DNA of 64,000 nt, taken from NCBI GenBank assembly GCA_014382345.1, contig JACNJX010000045.1:1-64000 (forward strand). The letters are read 5' to 3'. Source of the DNA: Alphaproteobacteria bacterium (GTDB taxonomy: Bacteria; Pseudomonadota; Alphaproteobacteria; Rhodospirillales; Casp-alpha2). A program made the translations under genes and the position numbers. The notes beneath the pieces were generated by a model that searched no databases, had not been told where the DNA came from, and saw nothing but the letters and a program-made list of their open reading frames with translations. Position 1 is the stretch's first letter; every line of letters begins with the position of its first letter. Below are positions 1 through 8,089 of this stretch, in pieces.

Positions 1-39
1 GGGGAGCTGGCCAGCCAGGAACCGGGGATGGGTCAAGAC

Positions 40-156
40 CTAGCCGAGCACCGCCGGCGACGCCCGCCACGGGTCGCGCGCACGCCAGTATTCGCCGGGA
101 AAGTCCTTGCACAGCGCGCGGACGGGGTCCCGGATTTCCGGATGGGTCTCACTCAT
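40..156 (-). pseudogene. N-terminal fragment of an acyl-CoA dehydrogenase
   Basis: A 38-codon reading frame that I translated by hand from the reverse strand. It begins MSETHPEIRDPVRALCKDFP and continues GEYWRARD, which resembles the first 25 or so residues of large acyl-CoA dehydrogenases (an RxLCxxFPxEYWR pattern). After about residue 27 the family resemblance stops, and a TAG follows at residue 39. The other two frames do not restore the family sequence. I read this as a decayed or recombined 5' end. A sequencing error near the contig edge is the alternative. The downstream part lies outside the window, so a longer frameshifted gene cannot be excluded. Confidence 0.45.
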
Positions 157-257
157 TGTTTTACGGGCCTCTCATTGAACCAGAACGGAGGCACCATAGC
201 CGGGCCGTACCCCGGATAACAATCCCCTGATGGGGACGGGCAAGCCCTTGCCGGGCC

Positions 258-701
258 TTAGCGCGCCGCCGGCCCACCCGCAGCCAGATACAGCGCCACC
301 CCATGCAGGCTCATGGAAAGGCCGCGCCCCCAATCCGACAGGCGGCTTTCCACGTCCCGGCGGAACAGAGCACGTTGCGCAGCCCGGCGAGAGCCCACGC
401 TGACGGCCAGATCATGGCCTTCCTCGTGGTTGTTCATATAGGTCCGGCGGTCTTCGTCCGGGAAATCGGGATGAAAATGAAATGCCGTCAGCGCCTTGTT
501 GGCGTATTGATAGGACGTGAACGACATGACTTCATTCTCGACGATTTTGTATTTCCGGACCACCATAGGCGAGGCGTCCAATCCCCGTTTAATCACCTCG
601 AACCCGTCGTCATAGGCTTGAGAGAATTCGATCAGCCATTCATCTTGCGGCCCGGCTTCACTTCCGTATTCATTGTCGTGCTCGTGTACGTACTCCATCA
701 C
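258..701 (-). CDS. Hypothetical protein, 147 aa
   Basis: I do not recognise this family. The protein is soluble and mixed in charge, with an acidic N-terminal third (EHDNEYGSEAGPQDEW) and an Arg-rich stretch around residues 104-123. There is no signal peptide or membrane segment. Two tandem ATG codons start it, preceded by GAGGGAG about 9 bases upstream, so either may be used. After the stop there is a GGCAAG-GG-CTTGCC hairpin without a U run. The gene is transcribed away from the FAA-hydrolase gene across a 229-bp gap. That it is a real gene is supported by the ribosome binding site and the even codon use. The function is unknown. Confidence 0.6.
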   Translation of the reverse strand: MMEYVHEHDNEYGSEAGPQDEWLIEFSQAYDDGFEVIKRGLDASPMVVRKYKIVENEVMSFTSYQYANKALTAFHFHPDFPDEDRRTYMNNHEEGHDLAVSVGSRRAAQRALFRRDVESRLSDWGRGLSMSLHGVALYLAAGGPAAR

Positions 702-870
702 TGGGTTACTCCCTCTGCAAACCGTAATAGCCCGCGGAACATCCGCAGGCGGGTCGTCTCCCAGGTTTTGCGTGGTAGCCTCTCACTTGTCTCCGTTATC
801 GCGGCCCTGCCCAAGGGGCCGGTCGGAGATCTAGGGAAGGAAATAATGAAAGGCTTGAAGCCTGACAACT

Positions 871-882
871 AGAATATATTCT
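871..882. promoter_or_regulatory. Palindrome in divergent intergenic region
   Basis: AGAATATATTCT is a perfect 12-bp palindrome. It is directly followed by an imperfect one, TTCTCTTAAGAA (879-890). Both lie in the AT-rich end of the 229-bp gap between the divergent genes at 258-701 and 931-1629, about 50 bp before the latter. They could be an operator or part of the promoter of the FAA-hydrolase gene. No regulator can be assigned from the sequence. The rest of this gap shows nothing recognisable. Confidence 0.25.
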
Positions 883-930
883 CTTAAGAATCTCTTTTAC
901 CACATATCCCACCTTTTTTGGAGCCTCGCC

Positions 931-1629
931 TTGACCTTTGTCATCCCCCAGCCTCCCGTTCCCACCGTCGCCATCGCCGGAAGCGATCAGGTGTTTCCGG
1001 TTCATCGTGTCTATTGCGTCGGGCGGAACTATGCCGAACACGCCCGCGAAATGGGGCACGACCCGGACCGCGAACCGCCATTCTTTTTTCAGAAATCACC
1101 GGACAACCTTTTACCAGCAGGCGCGCCCGGCGGCGGGGATTTCCCTTACCCGTCGAAATCCGAAAACGTACACCATGAAATCGAACTGGTCTGTGCGCTG
1201 AGCGGCGGAGGAACCGACATTCCGGAGGACAAGGCCATGGACCTGGTCTGGGGTTTCGGCGTCGGGCTGGACATGACGCGCCGCGATCTGCAGGGCGAAG
1301 CCAAAAAAGCCGGGCGTCCATGGGACGTGGGCAAGGCCTTCGAACATGCCGCCCCTATCGCCCCCCTGCATCCGGCGACCGAGACGGGAGACATGAGCCA
1401 GGCCCGCGTCTGGCTCGACATCAACGGCGAAACCCGCCAGGACGGCAACACGAACCAGTTGATCTGGTCCATGCCCGAAACCATTGCCTATCTGTCCGGG
1501 CTGTTCGAACTCCGCCCCGGCGACCTGATTTTCACCGGCACGCCGGCCGGCGTCGGCCCGGTGGTCCGGGGCGACGTTCTGGAAGGCGGCGTCGAAGGAT
1601 TGACGGGCATAAAAATCACCGTCACCTAG
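931..1629 (+). CDS. Fumarylacetoacetate hydrolase family protein
   Basis: A 232-residue enzyme of the FAH fold, which hydrolyses or decarboxylates beta-diketo acids or oxoacids with a divalent metal. Visible family marks are CVGRNYAEHAREMG near residues 30-43, FFFQKSPDNL, the metal-binding HHEIELV motif near residue 80, GLDMTRRDLQ and the C-terminal IFTGTPAGVGPV. The length is typical of the short single-domain members (fumarylpyruvate hydrolase or oxaloacetate-decarboxylase type). The start is a TTG, with GGAG seven bases upstream. The TAG stop is the first element of a palindromic repeat (1627-1673). It converges on the threonine synthase gene. The exact substrate cannot be read from the sequence. 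Confidence 0.88.
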   Translation: MTFVIPQPPVPTVAIAGSDQVFPVHRVYCVGRNYAEHAREMGHDPDREPPFFFQKSPDNLLPAGAPGGGDFPYPSKSENVHHEIELVCALSGGGTDIPEDKAMDLVWGFGVGLDMTRRDLQGEAKKAGRPWDVGKAFEHAAPIAPLHPATETGDMSQARVWLDINGETRQDGNTNQLIWSMPETIAYLSGLFELRPGDLIFTGTPAGVGPVVRGDVLEGGVEGLTGIKITVT

Positions 1630-1673
1630 AGCAAATCCCGAACGGATGGCTCCATCCGCGACGGCGCATTTGC
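1627..1673 (+). repeat. REP-like palindromic repeat, copy 1
   Basis: TAGAGCAAATCCCGA is followed by CGGATGG-CTC-CATCCG and ends in GCATTTGC. The unit folds as GCAAAT....CGGATGG/CATCCG....ATTTGC. Related copies lie at 57226-57272 and 60049-60095. In this copy the leading TAG is the stop codon of the FAA-hydrolase gene. The element fills most of the space between two convergent genes, and a second CTAGAGC at 1689 overlaps the stop of the threonine synthase gene. It may act as a bidirectional mRNA 3'-end structure. Confidence 0.75.
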
Positions 1674-1688
1674 GTTTAAAACAATGGC

Positions 1689-2945
1689 CTAGAGCGCCGA
1701 ATAATCCACCGCCTTGCCCGGCTCCAGGAAATTGGTCATCGGCGGCATCGGCGACTTCAGGCCGCTTGCCGAATTAAACAGGACGATACGGTCCTTTGGC
1801 CCGACCCGCCCGGCGGCGCGCTCCATTTCCAGCGCCACGACGCAGGCCGCCCCTTCGGGACACATGTGAAAACCTTCTTCGGCGCAGATTTTAGCGCGCG
1901 CGGCATGCACCGCGTCGTCATCCACGAGCGTGCCGAAGCCATCCGATTCATACAAAACGTCGAGAACCATTGAACCGCCGATCGGGTTCGGTACGCGCAC
2001 ACCATGAACATTGGTGGTCACGTCGCCCCACGGCTCGACGTCCCGCAGGCCCGCATCAAACGCCTGCACAATCGGCCCGCAGCCGGTGGACTGCACCGCC
2101 ACCATGCGAGGCAGCGGCCCTTTGAGCCAGCCCATTTCCTCCAGCTCCTTGAAGACTTTCCACATGGCGATCAGGCATACCCCGCCGCCGGTCGGAAAAA
2201 AGATGATATCGGGAAGCTCCCATTCGTACTGTTCGGCCAGTTCCAATCCCATGGTTCGCTTACCCTCGACCCGGTAGGGCTCTTTCAGGGTGGTGAAATC
2301 ATACCAGTCCATGGCGTCCGCTCCCTCGGAGACGATTTTGGCGCAATCGCCGACCAGCCCGTCCACCCGCCAGGCGCGCGCGCCGTGGAAAGCGATTTCA
2401 CTGGCCGTGACCTCGGGCGTGTCGGCAGGGGTAAAGACGAAGGATTCGATCCCCGCCCGCGAGGCATAGGCCGCCAGGCCCGCGCCCGCGTTGCCCGCCG
2501 TCGGAATGGCGATACGCGTGACGCCCAAGGCCTTGGCCATGCTGACGGCGACGGACATGCCCCGGCCCTTGAAGGAGCCCGTCGGCAGGCGGCCTTCATC
2601 CTTAACAAGAATCTCCGCCGCGCCGAGCCGCGCCTCCACAGTCGGCAACCGCACCAGAGGCGTCATCGGCTCGCCCAGGCTAACCGGCTCCACATCTTCG
2701 CCAAGCGGCAGGAACTCCCGGTAGCGCCACATGTCGGGGGACCGCGAGGCGATGGTGTCCTTGCTCACAGCCCCCGCCAGTGCGTCCAGGTCGTAGCGAA
2801 CGAGCAAAGGCGCGCCGGCCTGGGACAATCCCAACAGGGTGTCCTTAGGGTAATGCTCGCCGGTTTTCGAACACTCCAGATGGGTAACGAAAGCGGAATG
2901 GGCGCCCGGCCGGACGATGGCGTCAGAGTCTGTTGGTGCGGTCAT
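1689..2945 (-). CDS. thrC: Threonine synthase (PLP-dependent, fold type II)
   Basis: A 418-residue enzyme of the threonine synthase/dehydratase family, converting O-phosphohomoserine to threonine in the cytosol. The PLP lysine lies in GSFKGRGMSV near residue 124. PTAGNAGAGLAAYA binds the cofactor phosphate, and FFPTGGGVCLIAM closes the site. The N-terminus keeps a relic of the zinc knuckle of long ThrC forms (LECSKTGEHYP), but the second knuckle has become SQAGAPLLVRYD, so no zinc site is expected. The start ATG has AAAGGAAAG upstream. It stands alone and converges on the FAA-hydrolase gene. A catabolic threonine/serine lyase of the same fold is an alternative. Confidence 0.82.
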   Translation of the reverse strand: MTAPTDSDAIVRPGAHSAFVTHLECSKTGEHYPKDTLLGLSQAGAPLLVRYDLDALAGAVSKDTIASRSPDMWRYREFLPLGEDVEPVSLGEPMTPLVRLPTVEARLGAAEILVKDEGRLPTGSFKGRGMSVAVSMAKALGVTRIAIPTAGNAGAGLAAYASRAGIESFVFTPADTPEVTASEIAFHGARAWRVDGLVGDCAKIVSEGADAMDWYDFTTLKEPYRVEGKRTMGLELAEQYEWELPDIIFFPTGGGVCLIAMWKVFKELEEMGWLKGPLPRMVAVQSTGCGPIVQAFDAGLRDVEPWGDVTTNVHGVRVPNPIGGSMVLDVLYESDGFGTLVDDDAVHAARAKICAEEGFHMCPEGAACVVALEMERAAGRVGPKDRIVLFNSASGLKSPMPPMTNFLEPGKAVDYSAL

Positions 2946-3084
2946 TGGATACTTTCCTTTGTTTCAGGAGCAATCATCACAGGAATGCCATATTTCCGGC
3001 AAGAAAATGTCACGCTGAGCGTTTTTAATGCCTTCTCATCGACGGAGCGGAACAAGAACTTAATGGCGAACCTGCGAGGCGGAT

Positions 3085-3192
3085 ATGAGACGGTTTGAAT
3101 ATTGGCTACGTGGTGTCACACACCTTTTGGGCTTCGGCTTCAAAGGGCAAACCGTCGCCGTCGCCCGTTATCGTCACCGTTATCTTCGATGA
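3085..3192 (+). CDS. Possible small basic protein, 35 aa
   Basis: A 35-codon frame (MRRFEYWLRG at the N-terminus, ARYRHRYLR at the C-terminus), very rich in Arg and aromatic residues. GCGAGGCGG lies a few bases before the ATG, and a strong plus-strand terminator follows 55 bp after the stop. This is the only candidate gene I see in the 371-bp gap between thrC and the EAL-like gene, and the terminator needs some upstream plus-strand transcript. It could instead be an untranslated small RNA, with the terminator as its 3' end. No homology is recognised. Confidence 0.3.
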   Translation: MRRFEYWLRGVTHLLGFGFKGQTVAVARYRHRYLR

Positions 3193-3246
3193 CAATACCG
3201 TTCAATCAACTCTCTCCCCCCGAGTTGAAACGTCACCAAACAACCT

Positions 3247-3273
3247 GGGCCCGCTTCGGCGGGCCCTTTTTTT
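3247..3273 (+). terminator. Rho-independent terminator
   Basis: GGGCCCGC-TTCG-GCGGGCCC is a perfect 8-bp stem with a stable UUCG loop, followed by seven T residues. It reads on the plus strand. No recognised plus-strand gene precedes it except the 35-codon frame at 3085-3192. It also lies downstream of the minus-strand EAL-like gene at 3318, but the A-run needed for that direction is absent. Confidence 0.85.
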
Positions 3274-3317
3274 ATACCAGGGTCTGTAGAAAAAACGTAA
3301 AACGCCCCGAACCAGCC

Positions 3318-4514
3318 TCAGGACACCAGGATTTCCGGTTCCGGCGTATTCAACAGGTCGTCGATGCAAAACCCCTGAAAAACCGTGATGCCCAAATCCT
3401 GCCCGACCTGGATGCCGGTTTCGTCGTCGAGGCGGGCCAGTATGAAAATCAGACCGTCCGCCTGCATGCGTTGGATTTCCTCGCGCTGCGCCGGCAGGCT
3501 TTCTTCAGCGCCAGGGCGCCAGAAAATCTTGGCGAACGTGGCACCCATCTTGTTCAGATTCACCAAACCCACGGTTTCCGGAAAAATAGCATCAACGGCG
3601 ATCAGACCGCCCCGCGACTTGATCAGGTCGGCGGCAATTTTGAATTCGTCGAACTGTTGCAAAATATTGTCCTGGCGGAATTCAAACACCATGTTGGCCA
3701 CGGATGGCTCATCGCCTTTGCCCAAAAAGGTCTCAAAGGCCTTGGTAAAGACGCTTTCAACGTTGAGGTTGATGGAGCATGCCTTGCGAACGGGATTGAT
3801 CTGATCGAAGGCGCCGATCAGGACCCGGTCCAGGGTAATTGTCAGCTGGTTGAACAAATTCCCTGAGCCCCGCATTTCCACGTTTGGAAAGACGTGCTTT
3901 TTCAAGGCATCCATGCGGATGAAATATTCATTCATCAATTCCTTGGGCGCATGGTCGGGCTTGATGTCGGCCATGGCCTGATGTTGGACAAAAATCTTTT
4001 TGAACTGTTCCGGGCCGACCTTGCGGTTGACCTCGAGGACCATCTTGATGTCCTCTTCCTGAAGGGGACGGATTTTCATGCCCTTTTCACCGGTTTTACC
4101 TGGCTGGCTTTCAAAATGTTCCAGGAACTTGATAGCGGGCCCGAGCTTAAACCCGAGATTAATCGTGCGCAGCATTCGCGCCTGATCAATCATTCCAAAA
4201 TGTTCCGGGTAAAGCTGCTGCACCAGACGCAAGACCGAAACCTTGATGTCGGAAATCATGCCGACTTCGGCGGTTTCCGACATTTTCACCAGGATCGCGC
4301 GGTCGACCAGCGACAGTTCGTACAGCTCGCCTTCGTAGCGGGCTTTGAATTCAACCAGGAATTCATCCAACTGCCCCCAGAACTCGTCTTCTTCTTCAGA
4401 CGGCAATGCGCTCAAAGAAACAAGCATCAACGACAGGCCCTGAGAGGGCTTGCCCTCCATTCCTTTGAGACGTTTCAGCAAAACGGCGCCGGGTGGTGCT
4501 TTGTGCCTGGCCAT
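3318..4514 (-). CDS. Degenerate EAL-domain protein
   Basis: A soluble 398-residue protein. Its C-terminal half, about residues 205-398, follows the outline of EAL phosphodiesterase domains: CSINLNVESVF, NMVFEFRQDN, GGLIAVDAIFPE, then a final GFCIDDLL. The EAL signature itself and the metal-binding acidic residues are not present in their usual form. It is therefore likely catalytically dead, perhaps a cyclic-di-GMP or protein-binding module. The N-terminal 200 residues are helical and unrecognised. The start is the first ATG of the frame, with only a weak AAAAGG upstream. It is monocistronic. Neighbours give no clue to its role. Confidence 0.65.
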   Translation of the reverse strand: MARHKAPPGAVLLKRLKGMEGKPSQGLSLMLVSLSALPSEEEDEFWGQLDEFLVEFKARYEGELYELSLVDRAILVKMSETAEVGMISDIKVSVLRLVQQLYPEHFGMIDQARMLRTINLGFKLGPAIKFLEHFESQPGKTGEKGMKIRPLQEEDIKMVLEVNRKVGPEQFKKIFVQHQAMADIKPDHAPKELMNEYFIRMDALKKHVFPNVEMRGSGNLFNQLTITLDRVLIGAFDQINPVRKACSINLNVESVFTKAFETFLGKGDEPSVANMVFEFRQDNILQQFDEFKIAADLIKSRGGLIAVDAIFPETVGLVNLNKMGATFAKIFWRPGAEESLPAQREEIQRMQADGLIFILARLDDETGIQVGQDLGITVFQGFCIDDLLNTPEPEILVS

Positions 4515-4647
4515 GGCCCGAGTAAAACCTTTTCCAACATACCGGCGAAAACCGGCCTAATTTTATGACATTAATAAATAAACTAATGCCCCAGTCATGG
4601 TTAAAGTCCCCTTAAGAAACCCATGATTATCGCTTCCGTCAAGGGTT

Positions 4648-7101
4648 TCAGGCTTTCACGCGTTCACTTTGCGAATCATACAGGGGCCGGAGGGAAACGT
4701 TGGCGGGGAAGCGCACCCCGGCAACGTCTATTTCATACGCGCCTTTCTGGATGAATTCTGTGCTCACCGCTCCACCGTTGGTATTCTCGACATAACCAAG
4801 GCCGACGGCGCCGCCCAGGCTATGGCCGTACATACCCGTGGTCAGAGAGCCGACGATTTCGCCGTCGCGCCGGATCGGCTCGTTGCCGTAGAGCAGCGGC
4901 TCCGGGTCCTTGAGTAGAAACTGCACCAGACGCCGCCCGATGCCTTCGTCCTTCTGTTTCAGCAAGGCGTCGCGGCCGATAAACCCGCCCGCCTTGTCCC
5001 AGGCGACGGCAAAGCCGAGCCCCGCTTCCAGCGGCGTGTCCTGATCGCCGATATCGTGGCCCCAGTGACGATACGCCTTTTCGATGCGCAGCGAATTCAT
5101 TGCATGGACGCCCCCCAGCGTCCGTTCGTGTCCCGCGGCCGCCTCTACAACCCCGTCGAACACTCCATGCGCGCCGGCGTTCGGGATATAAAGTTCCCAG
5201 CCCAGTTCGCCGACATAGGTGATGCGCGACGCCCGGACCCGGACGCCGGCGATATCGATGTCCATTGATGTCTGATACGGGAAGGCTTCGTTGGCAAGGT
5301 CGGCCCCGGTCACACCCTGCAACAGGGTTCTGGAATTCGGCCCCATCACACCCAGCACCGACCAGTCTTCGGTGATGTCGGACAGCGCCGCCTCCGCGCC
5401 GCCGGGAATGTGGCGTTTCAGCCATTGGAAATCGCGCACCTGGGACGCCACGCCGGAAATGATCCAATAGCGGTCTTCCGCCAGCCGGGTCACGGTCAGG
5501 TCGGCCTCGATGCCGCCCCGTACATTAAGCCACTGGGTATAGACGATGCGACCCGGCGGCACGGCGACATCGTTGGCGCAGATCCGGTTGAGCACGGCTT
5601 CGGCATCACGACCGGAAAGCTCGAACTTGGAAAACGACGTCTGGTCGAACAACCCGACGTTATCGCGCACCGCCCGGTGCTCCTTTGCGGAATGCTCGAA
5701 CCAGTTTTGGCGGGTGAAGCTATCGATATATTCAGGTGTAGCCCCTTTAGGCGCGTACCAACCGGGACGCTCCCAGCCCTGCGCCTCGCTAAAGCACGCC
5801 CCCCGTGACGCCAGCCGGTCATGGAAAGGCGACAAGCGCATGCCGCGCGCCGTTTTCGGATAATGAAACGGCCAGTGCACGGCATAGAGTCTTCCAAGCG
5901 TTTCCGACACCCGTTCGCGCAGATAGTCCGAGTCGGCCTGGAACGGCATGTTGCGGCGGATATCGACGGTCCAAAGGTCGGCGGGCGGCAGACCGTCGCG
6001 CATCCACTCCGCCAGCACCCGGCCGACGCCACCGGCCGACTGGATGCCGATGGAATTAAGGCCGGCAGCGACGAACAGGCCGTCCAGCCCCGGCGCCTCG
6101 CCCAGGTGATAGCGGTTGTCCGGGGTGAAGCTTTCCGGGCCGTTGAAAAAGGTCTGGACCCCGGCATGTTCCAGCGCCGGCATGCGGCGGAGCGCCATTT
6201 CCAGGATCGGCTGGAAGTGGTCGAAATCATCGGGCAACTGGTCGAAACAGAAGTCTTCCGGGATTCCCTCCATGCCCCAGGGCTTGGCCACCGTCTCGAA
6301 GGCTCCTAAGAGAATTTTGCCGGCGTCTTCCTTGTAGTAGGCCTGGGAGTCGTAATCGCGAAACACCGGCAGGTTCGGGCTCACGCCCTCAAACGGTTCG
6401 GTGACGATGTAGAAATGCTCGCAGGCATGCAGCGGCACCGCCACACCCACAGTCGATGCGATGTCGCGCGACCACATGCCCGCGGCCAGCACCACGAAGG
6501 GCGCATCGATGGCGCCCGCATCCGTCTCGACCCCGGTGATGCAGCCATCGGAATGGTTGATGGCGGTGACCTTGGTGTCTTCGAAAAATCGCGCGCCGCC
6601 GTTCCGCGCGCCCTTGGCCAGCGCCATGGTGACGTCGGTCGGGTTGGCCTGTCCATCGGACGGCACGAAAATGCCGCCCAGCACGTCATCGACGGTGGCC
6701 AGGGGGTAGAGGTCTTTGCATTCTTGCGGCCCCACCACATCGACCTGGAGCCCGAAGACCCCGGCCATGTCGGCGCGGCGCTTGAGGTCCTCGAATCGGC
6801 CTTCATGGGTGGCGATGGACAGCGAGCCGTTCTGCTTGAAGCCGGTGGCCTGACCCGTTTCCGCCTCCAGCCCGGCGTACAGTTCGGCAGTATATTTGGC
6901 CAGCTTGGTCATGTCGCGGTTGTCGCGCAATTGGCCGATCAGCCCGGCGGCGTGCCAGGTGGTGCCCGACGTCAGTTTCTTGCGCTCCAGCACGACAACA
7001 TCCGACCAGCCGATCTTGGTCAGATGATAGGCGACCGAACAGCCGATAACGCCGCCGCCGATGACGACAACTTGAGCTTTATCCGGAAGTGTCGCGCTCA
7101 A
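4648..7101 (-). CDS. Dimethylglycine/sarcosine dehydrogenase family (FAD + GcvT domains)
   Basis: 817 residues from a TTG start. GGAGG lies nine bases before this TTG. The frame is open upstream to 7209 but would then overlap the divergent transporter gene. An N-terminal DAO-type FAD domain carries VVVIGGGVIGCS (residues 11-21) and TSGTTWHAAGL, whose His50 matches the covalent-FAD His of dimethylglycine and sarcosine dehydrogenases. After residue 420 come the FAO and aminomethyltransferase (GcvT) domains, with GVMGPNSR and YVGELGWELYIP. Such enzymes demethylate N-methylglycines and pass the one-carbon unit to tetrahydrofolate. Which substrate is used here is not decidable. The related DMSP demethylase family lacks the FAD domain. 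Confidence 0.88.
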   Translation of the reverse strand: MSATLPDKAQVVVIGGGVIGCSVAYHLTKIGWSDVVVLERKKLTSGTTWHAAGLIGQLRDNRDMTKLAKYTAELYAGLEAETGQATGFKQNGSLSIATHEGRFEDLKRRADMAGVFGLQVDVVGPQECKDLYPLATVDDVLGGIFVPSDGQANPTDVTMALAKGARNGGARFFEDTKVTAINHSDGCITGVETDAGAIDAPFVVLAAGMWSRDIASTVGVAVPLHACEHFYIVTEPFEGVSPNLPVFRDYDSQAYYKEDAGKILLGAFETVAKPWGMEGIPEDFCFDQLPDDFDHFQPILEMALRRMPALEHAGVQTFFNGPESFTPDNRYHLGEAPGLDGLFVAAGLNSIGIQSAGGVGRVLAEWMRDGLPPADLWTVDIRRNMPFQADSDYLRERVSETLGRLYAVHWPFHYPKTARGMRLSPFHDRLASRGACFSEAQGWERPGWYAPKGATPEYIDSFTRQNWFEHSAKEHRAVRDNVGLFDQTSFSKFELSGRDAEAVLNRICANDVAVPPGRIVYTQWLNVRGGIEADLTVTRLAEDRYWIISGVASQVRDFQWLKRHIPGGAEAALSDITEDWSVLGVMGPNSRTLLQGVTGADLANEAFPYQTSMDIDIAGVRVRASRITYVGELGWELYIPNAGAHGVFDGVVEAAAGHERTLGGVHAMNSLRIEKAYRHWGHDIGDQDTPLEAGLGFAVAWDKAGGFIGRDALLKQKDEGIGRRLVQFLLKDPEPLLYGNEPIRRDGEIVGSLTTGMYGHSLGGAVGLGYVENTNGGAVSTEFIQKGAYEIDVAGVRFPANVSLRPLYDSQSERVKA

Positions 7102-7180
7102 GGCACCGTGCCTCCTTTTTTGTGCTTCCGACAGTAGAACGCGCATGACGAACCGGGCGCAACCGTTATAATCGCCGCCA

Positions 7181-8089
7181 ATGTTCGAACTCTGGATTCC
7201 CCTCACCATCGCCGCCGCGTTCTTTCAGAATTTGCGCTCGGCGTTGCAGAAACACTTAAAATCGCGCCTGTCGACGGGGGGCGCTACCTATGTGCGCTTT
7301 TTTTATGCCTGGCCGTTCGCGGTCCTGTACGTGTGGGGGCTGCACGAATTCGGCGGCTTCGCCATTCCCGCCGTCAACGCGACCTTTTTGATGTATTGCC
7401 TGTCGGGCGGTCTGGCGCAGATCATTTTTACCTTCCTGCTGATCTGGCTGTTCTCGTTCCGCAACTTCGCCGCCGGCACCATTTATTCCAAGACCGAGAC
7501 CGTACAGGTGGCCCTGCTCGGCTTTTTGATCCTGGGCGATCCGCTCAGCCTCGGCGGCGGGATCGCCATCCTGGTCAGCCTGATCGGGGTGTTGGCGTTG
7601 TCGATGGCGGAAACCAAAATCACCGCCCGAAACCTGATCGCCAGCCTGAGCGAGAAAGTGACCCTGATCGGATTAACCTGTGGCGCGTTCCTGGGCGCGT
7701 CGGTGGTATTGTTCCGGGGCGGCGCGCTGGCGCTGGGCGGGGACGGCTTCATCATGCAGGCGGCATTTACCCTCGCCGTTTCGGTAGTCCTGCAAACGGT
7801 GATGATGGGAGGCTATCTGGCCGTTCGCGAACGCGATCAGTTGAAAGCCGTGATCGTCCACTGGCGACCGTCGCTGTCTGTAGGGGTGGCAGGCGTGCTG
7901 GCGTCGATCGGCTGGTTTTCGGCGTTTACCTTGCAGAACGCGGCCTATGTGCGGGCCCTGGGTCAGATCGAGCTGGTTTTCACCATCATCGCGTCCGCCG
8001 TCTTCTTCCGGGAAAAGATCAAAAGCCTGGAATTCGCCGGCATCGCCTTCATCATCACCGGGATTCTGATCCTGGTGCTGGCCGGTTAA
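7181..8089 (+). CDS. EamA/DMT-family transporter
   Basis: An inner-membrane protein of 302 residues with about ten hydrophobic helices in two EamA repeats (residues 1-140 and 150-302), the usual layout of drug/metabolite transporters. The second repeat ends IAFIITGILILVLA. Its start lies 79 bp from the TTG start of the divergent dehydrogenase, so the two may share a promoter region. The last four bases overlap the 3' end of dtd on the other strand. The substrate is unknown; export of amino acids or other small metabolites is the family norm. Confidence 0.85.
   Translation: MFELWIPLTIAAAFFQNLRSALQKHLKSRLSTGGATYVRFFYAWPFAVLYVWGLHEFGGFAIPAVNATFLMYCLSGGLAQIIFTFLLIWLFSFRNFAAGTIYSKTETVQVALLGFLILGDPLSLGGGIAILVSLIGVLALSMAETKITARNLIASLSEKVTLIGLTCGAFLGASVVLFRGGALALGGDGFIMQAAFTLAVSVVLQTVMMGGYLAVRERDQLKAVIVHWRPSLSVGVAGVLASIGWFSAFTLQNAAYVRALGQIELVFTIIASAVFFREKIKSLEFAGIAFIITGILILVLAG

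Noticed and set aside
846-872. Eight-codon frame (MKGLKPDN) with GGAAGGAA upstream before the FAA-hydrolase gene
   Set aside because: Too short to judge; no run of regulatory codons or attenuator hairpin that would support a leader peptide.
7102-7209. 36-codon upstream extension of the dimethylglycine dehydrogenase-like gene
   Set aside because: It would overlap the divergent EamA gene start; the TTG at 7101 has a GGAGG at good distance and begins right before the FAD motif.
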